Of a DNA stretch of 37,828 nt, positions 24,873-33,913 are shown in pieces. The notes below the pieces were generated by a model that was not told the origin of the DNA, made no database searches, and worked only from the letters and a program-made list of their open reading frames with translations. Positions within the stretch are counted from its first letter, which is position 1. Each line of letters opens with the position of its first letter. The position numbers and the translations under genes are program-made. Source of the stretch: Bdellovibrionales bacterium (GTDB lineage: Bacteria > Bdellovibrionota > FAC87 > UBA2466 > JACKAF01); the NCBI GenBank assembly GCA_020435295.1, contig JAGQZV010000011.1, positions 1 to 37,828 on the forward strand. Reading direction: 5' to 3'.

Positions 24873-25316
24873 ATGACTAAATCTTTCTTCTTCGTAGTGA
24901 TGGCGGCTTTCTTGATGGTGTCAGCCGCCCAGGCTAAGTCCCCGCGGGTACCGAACTGGATGCTGCTGGCAGTGGAACTCAGCGAGCACCCGGTAGAGAT
25001 ACCAGATTTTGAATCCCTGAAGCTTTCAACCGGGCTGCGCCAGGACGGCGAGGACAAGTGGCTGGATTTTAGCTTTATCGGAAGCGCACTTTCTCTTCCC
25101 GAGGGCTACAAAGTGATTGCCTCGTGGAGTAGTAGCGCTGCCTTTGACGGACACTCGCTGCGCTTACGGCGGACACTTAAGCCTATCGAACTAAAGGCGC
25201 TCGAGTACGGAAAACTCGAGCTAAGCATTCGCGCTTTGGATCACGGCTATTTTCGTTTTGAATTCTGGAGCCCTCGGGGTATCCAGATCCACCTAAGCGA
25301 AACACGATCGTTCTAA
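24873..25316 (+). CDS. Small secreted protein of unknown function
   Basis: 147 residues with a classical signal peptide ending AQA-K (cleavage near residue 22). The mature part is a predicted beta-sandwich-like domain with no cysteine. An open frame extends to 24564, but that region has low-quality coding character and overlaps the lipoprotein on the other strand; the ATG at 24873 with a GGATGGA stretch upstream and a signal peptide is preferred. A TTGAAA at 24822-24827 with an extended TGCTAGT-like -10 near 24842-24848 could be its promoter. The stop overlaps that of the minus-strand neighbour. Confidence 0.68.
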   Translation: MTKSFFFVVMAAFLMVSAAQAKSPRVPNWMLLAVELSEHPVEIPDFESLKLSTGLRQDGEDKWLDFSFIGSALSLPEGYKVIASWSSSAAFDGHSLRLRRTLKPIELKALEYGKLELSIRALDHGYFRFEFWSPRGIQIHLSETRSF

Positions 25317-26500
25317 GGATTCTCGGAGAATTCCAAGTGAAAGCGAACCGTCTTCACGCCCTGCTCAGGGATGTACGTGACGTTGTAGGCTTGAGTGTAG
25401 CGGTGGACACCCTGACTTACCGTGTGTTGCAGAGGCCCGACTTTTCTGTATCCATCATCTACATGCCCCGTAATCACGGTATCCACGAAGTTGCGGATAG
25501 CACTTTCTCTGCGGGTTGGCGTTTGCTCGCTGAACCAGAAACCGATTGAAACGGATTCGCCTGCCCGGCTCAAACTCCCGCCAGTTAGTCCATACATGTG
25601 GTCGAGGTGATAATAGACATCGACTTCTTGACGCTGGTTAAGTGGGACACGGATAAACTCTTTCATGCCCGCATTAAAAGTCAGTAGACTGCCACCTCCA
25701 AAAATGTGAAGAGTACCGGTGTTCAACCTAATCTCAGGAAATAGCCCTTCACTTCTTTCATTGTAACGAACCAGATCCGCCCTCTGTCTAAGATCGCCAC
25801 TTACCAGGCGATTTTCCGGAGCCATATCTGCTATTACTAGGGTGGGCGCGGTGCAAAGAAGCGGCTGAGATCCTAAGTGCTCCGCTGTCTTCTTTTGAAG
25901 CCCAACTCTTTGTTGAAAGACAATCGCAACGCTATCTGCTTGCACTTCGCGAGTGAGAGCCGCAATGTGAGTATTCTCTTTCGGGCGCGCCCCCACGTGC
26001 AATCGATCCAGGTTTTGTTCTACCCTAACGTTGAGAATATCTTCGACAAGATCCGCGGGACTGTTTGCCGCCACCCCATCACGTACAGTACGCGCGTCCC
26101 AGGTATCAGCGAGTTCGCTAAGCTCAGCAATTTCTAAATCCAGAAGAGACTCATATTCAATTCCGGTATCGCCATAAACCGCCTCGGCACGAAGGGAGGC
26201 CAGGCGTTCAATTTCACGCCAGTGCTCTTTCAAAATCGGCATAGCCGCCTCCCAAGCTTCCTTGTCCTCATAGTGTTGAGCCACACCGGTCAAGAGCTGG
26301 CGCTGATCATCGGCGGTAAGTCCCGCCTTGCGTGTGGCGAGGTCCCACACGTCATCGGGAACGGAAAGGGCAGAGTACTGCGCGATGGTTTGCGCGGCAG
26401 TCACAAAAAGTGCGGGGCACCCCGCCGCCCGCAACTCTTCGATGTCCACACCTTTCACGGAAGAACACAACAAAACTAAAACTAATAAAAGAGCACGCAT
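25313..26500 (-). CDS. Secreted protein of unknown function
   Basis: 395 residues. Signal peptide MRALLLVLVLLCSSVKG, start ATG with GAGGGGG about five bases upstream; the longer frame to 26539 is rejected. The N-terminal half is helical and acidic (DDVWDLATRKAGLTADDQRQ, WREIERLASLRAEAVYG), the C-terminal half beta-rich (TLHIFGGGSLLTFNAGMKEFIRVPL, EVDVYYHLDHMYGL). Three cysteines in the mature region or signal boundary are not arranged in a known motif. No family recognised. Its stop overlaps the preceding plus-strand gene by four bases. Confidence 0.7.
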   Translation of the reverse strand: MRALLLVLVLLCSSVKGVDIEELRAAGCPALFVTAAQTIAQYSALSVPDDVWDLATRKAGLTADDQRQLLTGVAQHYEDKEAWEAAMPILKEHWREIERLASLRAEAVYGDTGIEYESLLDLEIAELSELADTWDARTVRDGVAANSPADLVEDILNVRVEQNLDRLHVGARPKENTHIAALTREVQADSVAIVFQQRVGLQKKTAEHLGSQPLLCTAPTLVIADMAPENRLVSGDLRQRADLVRYNERSEGLFPEIRLNTGTLHIFGGGSLLTFNAGMKEFIRVPLNQRQEVDVYYHLDHMYGLTGGSLSRAGESVSIGFWFSEQTPTRRESAIRNFVDTVITGHVDDGYRKVGPLQHTVSQGVHRYTQAYNVTYIPEQGVKTVRFHLEFSENP

Positions 26501-26752
26501 GAGGCCCCCTCTATAACAAATCGCGGGCCTACTCTGCAACGCAAAACTCTAGCTGTATCCTATTGGAATTCATTAAGAAAACGGCAGAAAAAAGAGCTCG
26601 CCCTAGTATCAATAGTAGATAGGCACCTTTTAGAACCTTAGCCACCTTCGTGCGTGCACTCACTGTCTTGCCCTGCCTGGCGGCTCGGCCCCTCGTTTGC
26701 ATTACCTCTGTCCGTATCACGGGCTTAGTTCACGTAAGAGGAGTAGAGGAAG

Positions 26753-27340
26753 ATGTATACGCGCGGAGTGGTTCCCCGTTTTTTTGTAATTGTTGCGCTT
26801 CTAGTATCGCAAACCCAAAGCCTCGCCTGGTCGACCGAGGACACCGAGGCACTTTCAAAATTTGTAAGAGAGCAACGCCAACAAGCGTGGCTCCTCCGTT
26901 ATAGAGACCACAGGGTACCGGTGTCGGCCAGCGCCACCGATCGGTTGCAGACACTGATGAGTCAACGAGTTACGGCGCAATTTAACGCCAGGCTAATCCG
27001 AAAGTGGATTGATAAACTGATACAAAAGCGGGAATACGACTTGGGCAATAGTGGTGCTTACAATACCGCGATCAGTAATTTGGAAGCTTATCTCACCGGC
27101 GGAGAGTTTAAGTTTTCAGCAGAAGAAGAAAAGTTGGCTTATGCGGAGTGGAAGGCAACTTTGGAACCCGCTCTTGCGACCTTAGACGATACGACCTTAA
27201 GCAATCATTACAAAAGCAAGCGCCCTACCCACTGGCTCTTTTTCGGATGGTTGGCGGTTGACCAAGCGCACGCACGAGAAGCACGCACCTTGGCCAACAC
27301 GCTCCACCTCAACTCCCCTAAAACCTCTGTGACACGCTAG
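26753..27340 (+). CDS. Small exported helical protein of unknown function
   Basis: 195 residues with a likely signal peptide (VVPRFFVIVALLVSQTQSLA). The mature protein is mostly helical and charged (LSKFVREQRQQAWLLRYR, ARLIRKWIDKLIQKRE, AEEEKLAYAEWKATLEP). No cysteine or catalytic motif is evident. AGAGGAG lies nine bases before the ATG. A weakly hydrophobic HWLFFGWLAVDQA segment near the end could be membrane-associated. Family not recognised. Its stop overlaps that of the convergent catalase-like gene (CTAG). Confidence 0.62.
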   Translation: MYTRGVVPRFFVIVALLVSQTQSLAWSTEDTEALSKFVREQRQQAWLLRYRDHRVPVSASATDRLQTLMSQRVTAQFNARLIRKWIDKLIQKREYDLGNSGAYNTAISNLEAYLTGGEFKFSAEEEKLAYAEWKATLEPALATLDDTTLSNHYKSKRPTHWLFFGWLAVDQAHAREARTLANTLHLNSPKTSVTR

Positions 27341-28572
27341 CGAAACGGGATCGGAGTCTTCCCGCGGTTCAAGTTTCGTTGTTCCGAGATAACTGTGTAA
27401 ATGCCTTGGTACGGCTTTCCCTCGTTATCCTTGCCACCCACACGTGCTCGCTGAATCCCGCCAATTGGGTAATGCTCGGCAAACGCATGCCCCGGGTGAA
27501 AAGACAACGTTTCGCACAAGTCTTCGGAGATGAGTTCCTTGCCGGCTTCCTTCTTAGGAATGGTGACTTCCGCTACATCTACATAGTCGGAAAGTTCTGT
27601 ACTCCACGCCGAAGCCGCGTCTTCAACGGACGGCATCCCTTTTTCATGAAACTGCACGCGCAACCGGTAGCATTGATCGCCTTGCCGCAGTTCGTATTTG
27701 AGCACTTCGCGCAAGAAGTTGGGGTTGGTTTCCCAACCTTCTATGGCGGCCGGGACTTCGTACTTGTCTGGATCCACCTTTTCGCAGGGGGCGAATTCAT
27801 ATTTCACCGCCCGCTTACCGTAAAGTGATGGGACCCAACTTCCATAGGTTTCCCAAAGAGGGTTCTTGGTTTTGGCTTGCCCCAAAAGCCCGAGCAACGC
27901 GGCTTCTTTCAGACGAGGCGCTTTTCCCTCCGGCGCAATATAGAGCTTCTTGAGAAGATCTACTCCAATCTTCGCGATTTCTTCTTCAGATTTTCCTTCC
28001 GCTTTTGCCTTGGCTTTCGCGACCGCGATTGCCCCCTGGGCGCCAAAAAACTCAAAGTAGTCGGCGACTTTGTTAACAAAAAACTCGCGCGCACGACTAA
28101 TGGTCACAATGTCGAAAGTCTTGTAGTGGGTGGGATATTCCGCCGGAGCAAACGAGGCTTCTTCTCCTGGAGGAGAGAGAACGTTCTTCTGGTCTTCGGC
28201 GTTCAGCAAGATTTTCAACGCAAAACCCTGCGCCCCTGGATCGAGATCCGAGGCGTTCTTAACTCCCGGGCCACTAGAGGAACGCAGAATAGCGGAGTAC
28301 TCTTCCCCCGGTTTGGAAAAAAATCCGACCTGTAGTTCACGGGGTAAATTGGAAAGCACTTTTACGCGGATGCCATCCACGCAGCCGTGGGCCTTGGCGT
28401 GCGCATCGCGGTGATCCTTTAGCTGCGCTTTAATCGCTCCGATGAGCTTAGCCGTATCCCCGACTTCACCTTCCGGGACTCTTTCAAAATCATTGGGAAC
28501 CAAACTCGCCAACGACGGTTGCACGATCAACAAAACACCCAACATTCCCACCAAACGAGCTATTCTACGCAT
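27337..28572 (-). CDS. Exported catalase-like protein (y4iL-type heme-dependent family)
   Basis: 411 residues with a signal peptide (MRRIARLVGMLGVLLIVQPSLA). The region RDAHAKAHGCVDGIRVKVL (55-73) matches the HxKxHG active-histidine strand of catalase-related proteins; GFFSKPGEEYSAILRSSS and QGFALKILL continue the fold. LSFHPGHAFAEHYPIGGIQRAR near the C-terminus resembles the conserved FxPWxxLxxHxPLGxxNRxR segment of the y4iL-like group. A peroxide-reactive heme enzyme in the periplasm is the best reading, but the heme-ligand tyrosine could not be assigned with confidence. An Ala/Lys-rich helical insert (AVAKAKAKAEGKSEEE) sits mid-protein. Shine-Dalgarno GAGGA directly before the ATG. Confidence 0.72.
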   Translation of the reverse strand: MRRIARLVGMLGVLLIVQPSLASLVPNDFERVPEGEVGDTAKLIGAIKAQLKDHRDAHAKAHGCVDGIRVKVLSNLPRELQVGFFSKPGEEYSAILRSSSGPGVKNASDLDPGAQGFALKILLNAEDQKNVLSPPGEEASFAPAEYPTHYKTFDIVTISRAREFFVNKVADYFEFFGAQGAIAVAKAKAKAEGKSEEEIAKIGVDLLKKLYIAPEGKAPRLKEAALLGLLGQAKTKNPLWETYGSWVPSLYGKRAVKYEFAPCEKVDPDKYEVPAAIEGWETNPNFLREVLKYELRQGDQCYRLRVQFHEKGMPSVEDAASAWSTELSDYVDVAEVTIPKKEAGKELISEDLCETLSFHPGHAFAEHYPIGGIQRARVGGKDNEGKPYQGIYTVISEQRNLNRGKTPIPFR

Positions 28573-28640
28573 CTTTCCTCACTTTCGAATGACCAAAAAA
28601 ACGTGACACGCAGCGTCTAGATTGTCAATGAAAGGGAGTT

Positions 28641-29411
28641 TTATCCAGCTAGCGAGAAGGACGGTAGCGGTTGGCGAAGAATGGGTCGCTCGACGGCAGG
28701 CTTCGGTGCGGGCGCCCGGTAGAATTCGAAGCTAATCTCTTGGCGCCGTATGGCATCAAGAATGGCTTCCGGGTGCCGTTCGCATTCCAAAACTGTCTTA
28801 TAAGAAGTCATTTGAGAAGGCTTGTGCAAATCACTACTCGCGATTTTAGGCAGGGGCGTCTCCAAGACTTCGTCGAACAGATAGGGCCCGCTTGCAACTT
28901 CCCAAGCATCGAAGGCAGTGGCCAACTCTTTTCTACGATCCCACAAATGGTAGGTTTGCTTTTCAAATTTTCTGGTATTTACGGGATGGGCCGCCACGGC
29001 CAACGCCCCTTGGGCCTGTATTGCCGCCGCCAGATCCAGTGGATCGCCATCGGCCTCTACATACGTAGTCACTCCAATACCCAGAATGTGGGCAGAGCGG
29101 TGGTTGGAAAGGGAGTTCTTGCTGAGTTCGAAACCGGGCAGTACGAGCATGCCATACTGCTTCAAAGCCCTTTCTCCTTCTTCTTTTAGGATCTCCATGT
29201 ACTTGGGAAAGGTCTCCGGGGTAAGCACCTGGTTCAGGTAGGCAGCAGCTTTCCCAATGTACGTGCGGGACTCCGCAATGTGATCCGTAATGGCAATAAC
29301 GCCAAAACCCAATCTACCGTAGAGATCAATCACTTCAGCAATGGGCAAGCGCCCGTCGCTCAGGTTGGAATGCACGTGGAAGTCGCCGAGAAATCGTTTT
29401 CTGGTTTTCAT
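28641..29411 (-). CDS. PHP-domain metal-dependent phosphoesterase
   Basis: 256 residues. The PHP active-site motifs appear in order: DFHVHSNLSDG (H12, H14), AITDH (D43, H44), PGFELS, AAHPVN and SSDLH. All expected metal ligands are present, so it should hydrolyse phosphate esters; family members act on nucleotides, histidinol phosphate or unknown small substrates. Cytoplasmic, no signal. The ATG at 29411 starts directly before the first motif but has only a weak GATGGA upstream. An in-frame TTG at 29441 with an AGGGG stretch is an alternative start. The C-terminus is Pro-rich (RAPAPKPAVERPILRQPLPS). Confidence 0.85.
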   Translation of the reverse strand: MKTRKRFLGDFHVHSNLSDGRLPIAEVIDLYGRLGFGVIAITDHIAESRTYIGKAAAYLNQVLTPETFPKYMEILKEEGERALKQYGMLVLPGFELSKNSLSNHRSAHILGIGVTTYVEADGDPLDLAAAIQAQGALAVAAHPVNTRKFEKQTYHLWDRRKELATAFDAWEVASGPYLFDEVLETPLPKIASSDLHKPSQMTSYKTVLECERHPEAILDAIRRQEISFEFYRAPAPKPAVERPILRQPLPSFSLAG

Positions 29412-29576
29412 TCCATCAATAGGATCGGCCACTAGAAGCAACCCCTGATAAACCAGACATCAAAAGTCCATAAAGACGAGCAGGGCTTTTCTTCTTCCAG
29501 GGCCAGACTTAGGATTTAGAGAATCGCCTAACGAAACGCCCTAGCTAGTGGAAAGTAAAATTAGTTAGTAGGAGGT

Positions 29577-29603
29577 GCGGGACCCGGACCTTCCGGGTCC
29601 CGC
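29577..29603. terminator. Perfect 12-bp GC-rich hairpin after the Gly/Pro-rich protein gene
   Basis: Arms 29577-29588 and 29592-29603 pair perfectly around CCT. It lies eight bases past the stop of the minus-strand gene at 29611. On that strand a TAATTTTAC stretch follows only after about 13 bases, so it is an imperfect terminator; it may stop transcripts in both directions. Confidence 0.6.
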
Positions 29604-29610
29604 AGACTAC

Positions 29611-30381
29611 TTACCTAACTACTTCACAACTACGGATCGAACAAGATCCATGCTCACGTTGGCAGGTTTGGATAGCTTGGCGTTGGGCAATGATCACATT
29701 AGGTCCAAAGCCCAGATGCGGACGGAAGACGTGCTCTTCAAATCCGTTGTCCACCGCCTGACACTTGTACTGCTGAGGACCCGGGATCGGTCCTGGTCCT
29801 GGTCCCGGTCCCGGATGCGGCCCTGGAAAACCGCCGTTTAGAACCGCAGCAAGCTGCTGAAAGGAAGCCTCCACCTGATCCATTTCGCGCTTAATTAGCG
29901 GCGCGTTCGGAAGAGCAAGAACACTTCGGTTTAGTCGCATCAGATCAAAGCGCAGATCATTTAAATTCTGGCGCACCACAAACGGCGGCTGGCCAAAACG
30001 CAGCGGGCGCACAACGCCTTGCCGCACTTCTTGCGCAAAGCGAGTACTCAAGTAGCTAATGTCACGCAGATCATTGTACAGACGCATGTTACCGTTGTTG
30101 TACGCCACAGTGGAGCGCCGCTGAGTACGTGCCGTCAGTTCGTCGAGATTGCTGATGAGCTGCTGCGCGAGATTTAACGCCGGGCCATTGACTGGTCCGG
30201 GAAGCGGCACACCGGGTCCGTGTCCAGGCCCATGACCGGGTCCATGCCCTCCACCAGGCCCTGGTCCAGGAAGTGGAACAGGTCTGGGACCTGGCCCTGG
30301 AAGTGGCCGGGGGCCACGCTCTTGCGCGCCCATTAGCACCATCGGTGCGACCAAAAGGGAAAATAGTAGGAATCGTCTCAT
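29611..30381 (-). CDS. Secreted Gly/Pro-rich protein with C-terminal cysteine-rich domain
   Basis: 256 residues. Signal peptide MRRFLLFSLLVAPMVLMGA, Shine-Dalgarno GGAGG four bases before the ATG. A low-complexity segment of PGPGP and GHGPG units (about 22-68) precedes a helical core (about 70-180, NLDELTARTQRR, LRFDLMRLNRSV). A second PGPGPGPGP run (about 186-200) leads to a terminal domain with five cysteines in YKC, QTC, SCSIRSC. Such Pro/Gly runs act as extended linkers. The terminal domain resembles short disulfide domains at the ends of other exported proteins in this group. Function unknown. Confidence 0.75.
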   Translation of the reverse strand: MRRFLLFSLLVAPMVLMGAQERGPRPLPGPGPRPVPLPGPGPGGGHGPGHGPGHGPGVPLPGPVNGPALNLAQQLISNLDELTARTQRRSTVAYNNGNMRLYNDLRDISYLSTRFAQEVRQGVVRPLRFGQPPFVVRQNLNDLRFDLMRLNRSVLALPNAPLIKREMDQVEASFQQLAAVLNGGFPGPHPGPGPGPGPIPGPQQYKCQAVDNGFEEHVFRPHLGFGPNVIIAQRQAIQTCQREHGSCSIRSCEVVR

Positions 30382-30506
30382 TCGTCCTCCGTCGGCTGGT
30401 TGTCTTTGATTTGCGCCCCAAAAGTCCGGGCTCGTCCGTCAAACTTTTACATTACAAGTTTGGTGCCAACGGATTTCATGCGTATAGAGGTAGGAGTTTC
30501 CCAATC

Positions 30507-30536
30507 TGACCCCGAAAAAATTTCTAACCGGGGTCA
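30507..30536. repeat. TGACCCCG / CGGGGTCA inverted repeat
   Basis: Eight-bp perfect arms (30507-30514 and 30529-30536) around a 14-base A/T-rich spacer. It lies 14 bases beyond the stop of the minus-strand lipoprotein gene. On the minus strand a T-run is inside the loop, not after the stem, so it is not a standard terminator. TGACCCC/GGGGTCA palindromes are common as REP-type elements linked to IS200-like transposases. Confidence 0.5.
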
Positions 30537-30549
30537 ATTCGTCACTGTT

Positions 30550-32382
30550 TTAGAGACAAAAACATCCAACGGTTATGTCGGTAGCGTCCCAGTCCCGCTT
30601 CTGGTTGGTCCCATAGCAGTAGCCGTACTTGCTTTGCCCATTCGGAGCCCCATGAGGGCTACAATTCGGCCAGCAACCCCAACGAAAACTTACTAGTCCC
30701 ACGGCGGACTGCGGAATCAATTCCCCAGAGGCACACTTGTGCCCTTCCGGCGATTCGACATTTTGTTTTCCAATCGATGAGCAATAGGATGAGCAGTTCC
30801 GCGGACTAGATAGCGAATACCACTGTCCCGGCGGCGGCGCCACCGTCACGGACTTCGCGCAATTGCCCTGCACTCCGTTTGAGGCAAACACGATGCCGAG
30901 ATAATTGTAGTCACCCGCGGTGTTAGGGACCTGAACGTTGACCTCAGACTGAGTAGTCGCGGTAAGGTTCGGGCCTGAGAGCGTGTGGCCAACCGCATTT
31001 TGTCGCGTTAAGCGCAAAGTAATGTTGTCGTTCACGCGAATTGGGTTCGGCGCGGAAACTACACTGATGGAGCAAGTCGGCGGCGGCGGGGGAGCCGTCA
31101 CCTGGACGTTCTTCAAGCAATTGCCCGTCTGCCCAAAAACGTTCGTTACCCGCGCCGTGTACTGATGGGTTGTCGGCGTCAAATTCGCAGTATGAACAAC
31201 GGACGTGGAAGCATTAGGCGACGCTACCCCTCCACCCGCTAACAAGAAGGAAGTAGCAGTCCCCGCACCCACGTGTACGCTCAGATTGAAGTCCGTACCT
31301 TGCTGTACAGAATTGGCACTCGCGTTCAAAGTACAAGTAGGCGGGACAATAGGATCCACGACAGTGGAGCAGGTCTTTTGCCCCACACCGGCGACAACGA
31401 CAGTCGCCTCATGCTGCCCCGGAGATTGTAGCCCCGGCAACTGCAAGCTCGTAGCACCCGCCGTATTCACCCCGTCAAAAAACAAAGCAGTTCGATAGCC
31501 CGTCACTCCTATGGTGAAATCAAATTTGTCGCCGTTTTGTGTCGCGCTTAAAGTACAGTCGGGCACTTCGGGATTGTATTGAGCCAGCACCGCGCACGTT
31601 GTGGAACGTCCCGGTGCATTTACCGAGGTAACCTCTACAACGAAGGAGTGCTCAAAAGGACGATCCACGGTAACGGGAATTCGGTGAAAATTGGCCGCCC
31701 CGTTGGGAAACGGAATGGAACGGGACCGTTGTACTCCACCTTCAAAGTAAAACTCGGTGGCCCGCACGATGAGCAGGTCCTGCCCAGGACTGCTCCGATC
31801 CACTAGATCCAAAGAAAGGGAAAGCGGCGATCGAAACACTCCGTTTGGCGCTGTCGCGATATCGTTGCGAGCATTGGGAATAGCGGCGAGATTACAACTT
31901 AGCTGCACCTCACCCGTTGAGGTCTGGCTGCTACCGCTACCGCCTGCCACCGCAAACGCCGCAGATCTTAAGTCCACCGATAGCGCCGGGTTGGATGCGG
32001 AAAATACCGTGACTTCTTCTACCTGCAAATTATTCGGAACGGGGTAATCGGTTGTGTATTCGTGCAAGCCACCAAAAGCTTCGCTTCCAGAGCTCACCCG
32101 AGTTAAGTAGTAGTCGCCCCGGCAAGGTACGCCCTGGCTATCAAATTGGTGGACATCCACTCGCCACGTAACCAGAGTTCCGACTTCAATGGCCCCACTG
32201 GGACTTACTCGCGTGAGACTACCTTGAATGGGCCCGGCACAAGTGGAGGAATCTCCCGGCAAGGTTGTGCTAGGACCACCAACAGACCCCAACAAGAGGG
32301 CGTTGCGGTTGCGACAAGCGGTCATGAAAAAGGTCAAAAAGACCAGACCAACAACAAGAATCCAATAAGATCTTAAAGTCAT
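30550..32382 (-). CDS. Surface lipoprotein with repeated Ig-like domains and cysteine-rich C-terminus
   Basis: 610 residues from the ATG at 32382. Lipobox MTAC (lipidated C23). The middle holds at least three tandem Ig-like repeats, each opening with PxCxLxA or PTCSIS and closing with a cysteine-containing strand (TCSTVVDP, NCLKNVQVTAPP, NCAKSVTVAPPP), separated by Pro-rich linkers; the paired cysteines suggest one disulfide per repeat. The final 80 or so residues carry eight cysteines (starting NCSSYCSS, ending GCFCL), a compact disulfide domain. Likely displayed outside the cell as an adhesin or binding protein. The longer frame to 32505 lacks a signal and is rejected. The Shine-Dalgarno is weak. 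Confidence 0.8.
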   Translation of the reverse strand: MTLRSYWILVVGLVFLTFFMTACRNRNALLLGSVGGPSTTLPGDSSTCAGPIQGSLTRVSPSGAIEVGTLVTWRVDVHQFDSQGVPCRGDYYLTRVSSGSEAFGGLHEYTTDYPVPNNLQVEEVTVFSASNPALSVDLRSAAFAVAGGSGSSQTSTGEVQLSCNLAAIPNARNDIATAPNGVFRSPLSLSLDLVDRSSPGQDLLIVRATEFYFEGGVQRSRSIPFPNGAANFHRIPVTVDRPFEHSFVVEVTSVNAPGRSTTCAVLAQYNPEVPDCTLSATQNGDKFDFTIGVTGYRTALFFDGVNTAGATSLQLPGLQSPGQHEATVVVAGVGQKTCSTVVDPIVPPTCTLNASANSVQQGTDFNLSVHVGAGTATSFLLAGGGVASPNASTSVVHTANLTPTTHQYTARVTNVFGQTGNCLKNVQVTAPPPPPTCSISVVSAPNPIRVNDNITLRLTRQNAVGHTLSGPNLTATTQSEVNVQVPNTAGDYNYLGIVFASNGVQGNCAKSVTVAPPPGQWYSLSSPRNCSSYCSSIGKQNVESPEGHKCASGELIPQSAVGLVSFRWGCWPNCSPHGAPNGQSKYGYCYGTNQKRDWDATDITVGCFCL

Positions 32383-32660
32383 AGGCGTCTCGATTCCCAA
32401 TCCAAGAATAAAGACTTGATGACTGTGTTGCTTCAGGTTGTGGGGGACAGCGGCTACTGGAAATACTAGCAGGATCCGTTCCAGTGCTGTTGAGCCTGAA
32501 AACAACCTGTTAGGTCATGGATAGTTGTCGCCCTTTTGCACACCCCGTTCGGGAAGATGCGTTTTTGCGGGAAAATCAGCACCCTTACAGCGCCTAAGCC
32601 TTTGACACCCGCAGCCCACGAAGCTCCAGGCACAAAAGTGCCACCTCGGCAGACAGCGCT

Positions 32661-33776
32661 CTAGCCCGACAATTGGTCAATGCGCGCGATGAGGTTTGGC
32701 GGGCTCACCAAGCCCACCGTATGAGTCTCCCGAAACCGCTCGGCGCGGCGGTGAAACTCAGATACGTGCGCCTCTGCCAAAAATACATGCCAGTCCGCTT
32801 CGTTTCTCAGAAGCGGCAAAGGTTTGTAGAAATCGAGATCCAGATCATACGTTGCTACCGCAACTGGGCGATCCAAGAAGGCCGCGTCCAAGGCCACCGT
32901 CGACGGCGTCGTAATAACAGCCGCTGCCGCGTGGAGAAGCACAGCGGCGCCTGAAAAATCCCTGTTCGCGGCCTCCGCGTCCACACAGTGCACGTTTGTC
33001 GTCCCCGATAACTTCTTAGCAAACGCCCGCACCCATTGACTGGAGGGGTGGCCCTTAAGAACGAATTCAATCTCCGGGTAGTGCGCAATTACCGCCAGTA
33101 GGTCCCGTTCGAAAGAAGCGGTATAATGGGAGTCGTAACGCGACCAGTGCAGATTTTCGAAGATCGCCACACGCGTTTGTTTGGATTGGGGCACCTCTGA
33201 AACAAGCACAGAATACTTTTTGGGCACTCCCACCGAAACGCATTTCTCGCGCGTTTTATCTCCAACACTCGGGTGAAGCCCCCCCAGTGGCCCCCAGATG
33301 AGTATTCGATCCGACGCAAACTCAACAGAACCCGGAGGGTACTCGGAATCAAAATACGTCAGCCCCACATTCTCCAGTCCGTGTTGGAGTGTAAACGTTC
33401 GAACCCCCCGGCGCTTTGCCGCACAAGTAAGGTGGTAAGAAAGTCGGTGGGGCGGCGCCGTGCTCTCCGACGCGGTAATCAGCGCATCGCCCAAACGCCA
33501 ATTTAAGAACAGGCCCGTTCGCAGTCTCCACCAACTGAGTACTTTGGGCGTGATCCCCAGTCTACGCACGCGGTCAGTCAATTGCGGATCTTGGGCATGT
33601 AGCCCTCTCCGCACCCAAACCTCAACGATCCTCCCGCTCTCAACTGATGCCTCTATAAGCGGAAAGAGGACCTCGCGATCCTGACGGAGGTGCAGAAAAA
33701 ACACCAGCCGAGGCAATGTAGATTGGGCTTTGGCTTCCACGCCGCCAACATAGCACGGGTGCCGGTGCGCGGCCAC
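32661..33776 (-). CDS. Glycosyltransferase/glycerophosphotransferase-like GT-B protein
   Basis: 371 residues from a GTG. The C-terminal half has motifs of GT-B or CDP-glycerol glycerophosphotransferase-type enzymes: FVLKGHPSSQW (about 235-245) and TTPSTVALDAAFLDRPVAV (about 287-305). TFTLQHGLENVGL in the first half matches the conserved HG turn of such proteins. Cytoplasmic, no signal. Probably builds a surface polysaccharide; donor and acceptor cannot be read. The start is uncertain: no Shine-Dalgarno fits the GTG at 33776, and GTG at 33740 is equally possible. It lies near rfbC, consistent with surface sugar synthesis. Confidence 0.6.
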   Translation of the reverse strand: MAAHRHPCYVGGVEAKAQSTLPRLVFFLHLRQDREVLFPLIEASVESGRIVEVWVRRGLHAQDPQLTDRVRRLGITPKVLSWWRLRTGLFLNWRLGDALITASESTAPPHRLSYHLTCAAKRRGVRTFTLQHGLENVGLTYFDSEYPPGSVEFASDRILIWGPLGGLHPSVGDKTREKCVSVGVPKKYSVLVSEVPQSKQTRVAIFENLHWSRYDSHYTASFERDLLAVIAHYPEIEFVLKGHPSSQWVRAFAKKLSGTTNVHCVDAEAANRDFSGAAVLLHAAAAVITTPSTVALDAAFLDRPVAVATYDLDLDFYKPLPLLRNEADWHVFLAEAHVSEFHRRAERFRETHTVGLVSPPNLIARIDQLSG

Positions 33777-33840
33777 AGGCGCAAACCGGCGTGTATTCTA
33801 CCTGTGGGCGTGCGTTCACTATACGCACAAAAGGTTACAG

Positions 33841-33870
33841 TTGATTGGCCGATCTCAAATCCTTCATAAT
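33841..33870 (+). promoter_or_regulatory. Candidate promoter of the 103-aa protein gene
   Basis: TTGATT (33841-33846) and CATAAT (33865-33870) with an 18-base spacer, 43 bases before the ATG. Confidence 0.5.
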
Positions 33871-33913
33871 CTGAAAGGACCTAAGAGATTCAAGAAACGA
33901 TCATGGAGGACGT

